Of a stretch of 7,098 nucleotides of DNA, positions 6,470-7,098 are shown piece after piece; the first letter of the stretch is position 1, and each line of letters begins with the position of its first letter. A model generated the notes under the pieces. The model was not told the DNA's origin and did no database searches. It saw only the letters and a program-made list of their open reading frames with translations. This DNA is from an uncultured Campylobacter sp. (lineage in GTDB: Bacteria; Campylobacterota; Campylobacteria; Campylobacterales; Campylobacteraceae): the NCBI RefSeq assembly GCF_937981295.1, contig NZ_CALJPC010000043.1:1-7098 (forward strand), written 5' to 3'. A program made the translations under genes and the position numbers.

Positions 6470-6856
6470 TTAATCATAGTCGAAGTCTTTCAAATCATAT
6501 CCGAAGATATACAAAGTCTTCAAGGCTAGCTCCCTGACTTCTACCCATGATTTATTATGATAGACCAAATATTCACATACGCCTTCTAGTAGGCTTTGAT
6601 CTTTAAAGTATCTATCTATGAGCTCCATAAGCTCTCTTAGTGCATCTCTCTCGTATGGTAGGAAGCAAAATTCAAATTGCTCCAATAGGGCATTTTTACA
6701 TTCGGTATATAAAAATTCTGCCATTTTCGACGGATCTTCATATTTATTGATTGTGGGATAAACGATATATTTGTCCTGATACTCCAAAGAAGCCATTCGA
6801 CTTAGGCGGCACATAAGAGTGCCTTTCTTAAATATCTCTTTTCCGTTAATTTGCAT
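6470..6856 (-). CDS. Hypothetical protein, paralog of the gene at the right edge
   Basis: A 128-aa, probably cytoplasmic protein that I cannot assign to a family. It has no signal peptide or membrane segment. The C-terminal half is helical and charged, with a core FCFLPYERDALRELMELI, a Lys-Ser-Trp near the middle of the end domain, and an acidic Asp-rich terminus. I chose the ATG ending at 6856 (MQINGKEIF) because AAGGA lies 7 nt before it. The longer frame from 6913 overlaps the preceding gene and has no such signal. The C-terminal half matches the neighbouring gene at 57 of 67 aligned positions, so it is one member of a tandem family. Tandem paralogs of small cytoplasmic proteins are common among immunity proteins of polymorphic toxin systems, but no toxin is visible. 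Confidence 0.75.
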   Translation of the reverse strand: MQINGKEIFKKGTLMCRLSRMASLEYQDKYIVYPTINKYEDPSKMAEFLYTECKNALLEQFEFCFLPYERDALRELMELIDRYFKDQSLLEGVCEYLVYHNKSWVEVRELALKTLYIFGYDLKDFDYD

Positions 6857-6893
6857 TTGGGTTTCCTTTTTATTTAAGTGCTGCTCCGTGAGC

Positions 6894-7098
6894 TTAATAT
6901 AGGTCAAAGTCACCTAAATCATATCCGAAAATATGCAAGGTCTTTAAGGCTAGCTCTCTGACCTCTATCCATGATTTATTCTGATATACTAGATAGTCAT
7001 AAGTATCTCCCTCTAGCAAGCTTTGATCTTTAAAGTATCTATCTATGAGCTCCATAAGCTCTCTTAGCGCATCTCTCTCGTATGGTAAGAAACAAAAT
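6894..7098 (-). CDS. Partial hypothetical protein, tandem paralog (5' end outside window)
   Basis: The last 67 codons of a gene that runs off the right edge are present, ending in TAA at 6894-6896. The first 30 residues seen (FCFLPYERDALRELMELIDR and on to LLEG) are identical to the neighbouring paralog. After that come nine substitutions and one extra residue, clustered toward the C-terminus, where this copy ends GDFDLY. The next gene begins 37 nt downstream, so both copies are probably cotranscribed. No function is recognised. If the duplication spans the whole gene, about 60 residues are missing from view. Confidence 0.75.
   Translation of the reverse strand, partial: FCFLPYERDALRELMELIDRYFKDQSLLEGDTYDYLVYQNKSWIEVRELALKTLHIFGYDLGDFDLY

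Larger units (their letters stand above)
6470..7098. repeat. Tandem gene duplication, about 427-nt offset
   Basis: The two copies lie at 6470-6671 and 6894-7098. The longest identical run is 48 nt (6593-6640 and 7020-7067), followed after one C/T difference by a further 19 identical bases. Divergence rises toward the 3' ends of the genes. This pattern fits a recent duplication, or gene conversion limited to the middle of the gene. Confidence 0.85.

Noticed and set aside
6857..6913. Longer N-terminus for the 128-aa protein
   Set aside because: The upstream ATG overlaps the end of the preceding gene and lacks the AAGGA signal that sits 7 nt before the ATG ending at 6856.
1..7098. CRISPR arrays, tRNA or rRNA genes, transposases
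   Set aside because: Read on both strands, I saw no regularly spaced identical repeats, no cloverleaf with conserved T-loop, no rRNA motif and no transposase or integrase frame.

Overview
The window looks like a chromosomal segment of a Campylobacter, most likely one of the higher-G+C oral species (C. gracilis, C. rectus, C. showae or C. curvus type). This rests on the many AAATTT/TTTAAA motifs between genes, AT-rich promoters with a good -10 and weak -35, a ChuA-like heme receptor, and a trpB-trpA pair followed by a membrane protein. The genus is an inference from style and protein resemblance; no marker gene is present.

Left part (1-2458): a T-poor degenerate repeat tract at the left edge is followed by an AT-rich control region with overlapping palindromes that resemble a Fur operator. 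A single plus-strand gene for a TonB-dependent outer-membrane heme/hemoglobin receptor comes next and ends in a strong rho-independent terminator. A separate perfect 13-bp hairpin sits between this gene and the convergent operon on its right. No other heme-uptake gene is in view.

Middle part (2566-5671, minus strand): a tight operon trpB-trpA-(FliO-like membrane protein). trpB and trpA overlap by 8 nt, and the third gene starts 10 nt after trpA. The first two encode tryptophan synthase, which converts indole-3-glycerol phosphate plus serine to tryptophan. The third has a signal peptide, a periplasmic beta domain, one membrane segment, a long acidic linker and a short C-terminal domain that resembles FliO of the flagellar export apparatus. 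A promoter with a very short leader precedes trpB, leaving no room for an attenuator peptide.

Right part (5860-7098, minus strand): a compact AT-rich cluster of unrecognised small genes, in transcription order: a partial gene running off the right edge, its tandem paralog (128 aa), a 54-aa secreted peptide and a 133-aa membrane-anchored protein with four cysteines. Sampled G+C is about 32-40%, against about 57-67% in sampled stretches of the heme receptor and trpB. The tandem duplication, small exported products and foreign composition suggest an accessory island. An immunity-type or interbacterial-competition role is possible but unproven, and this is the part most likely to hold something undescribed.
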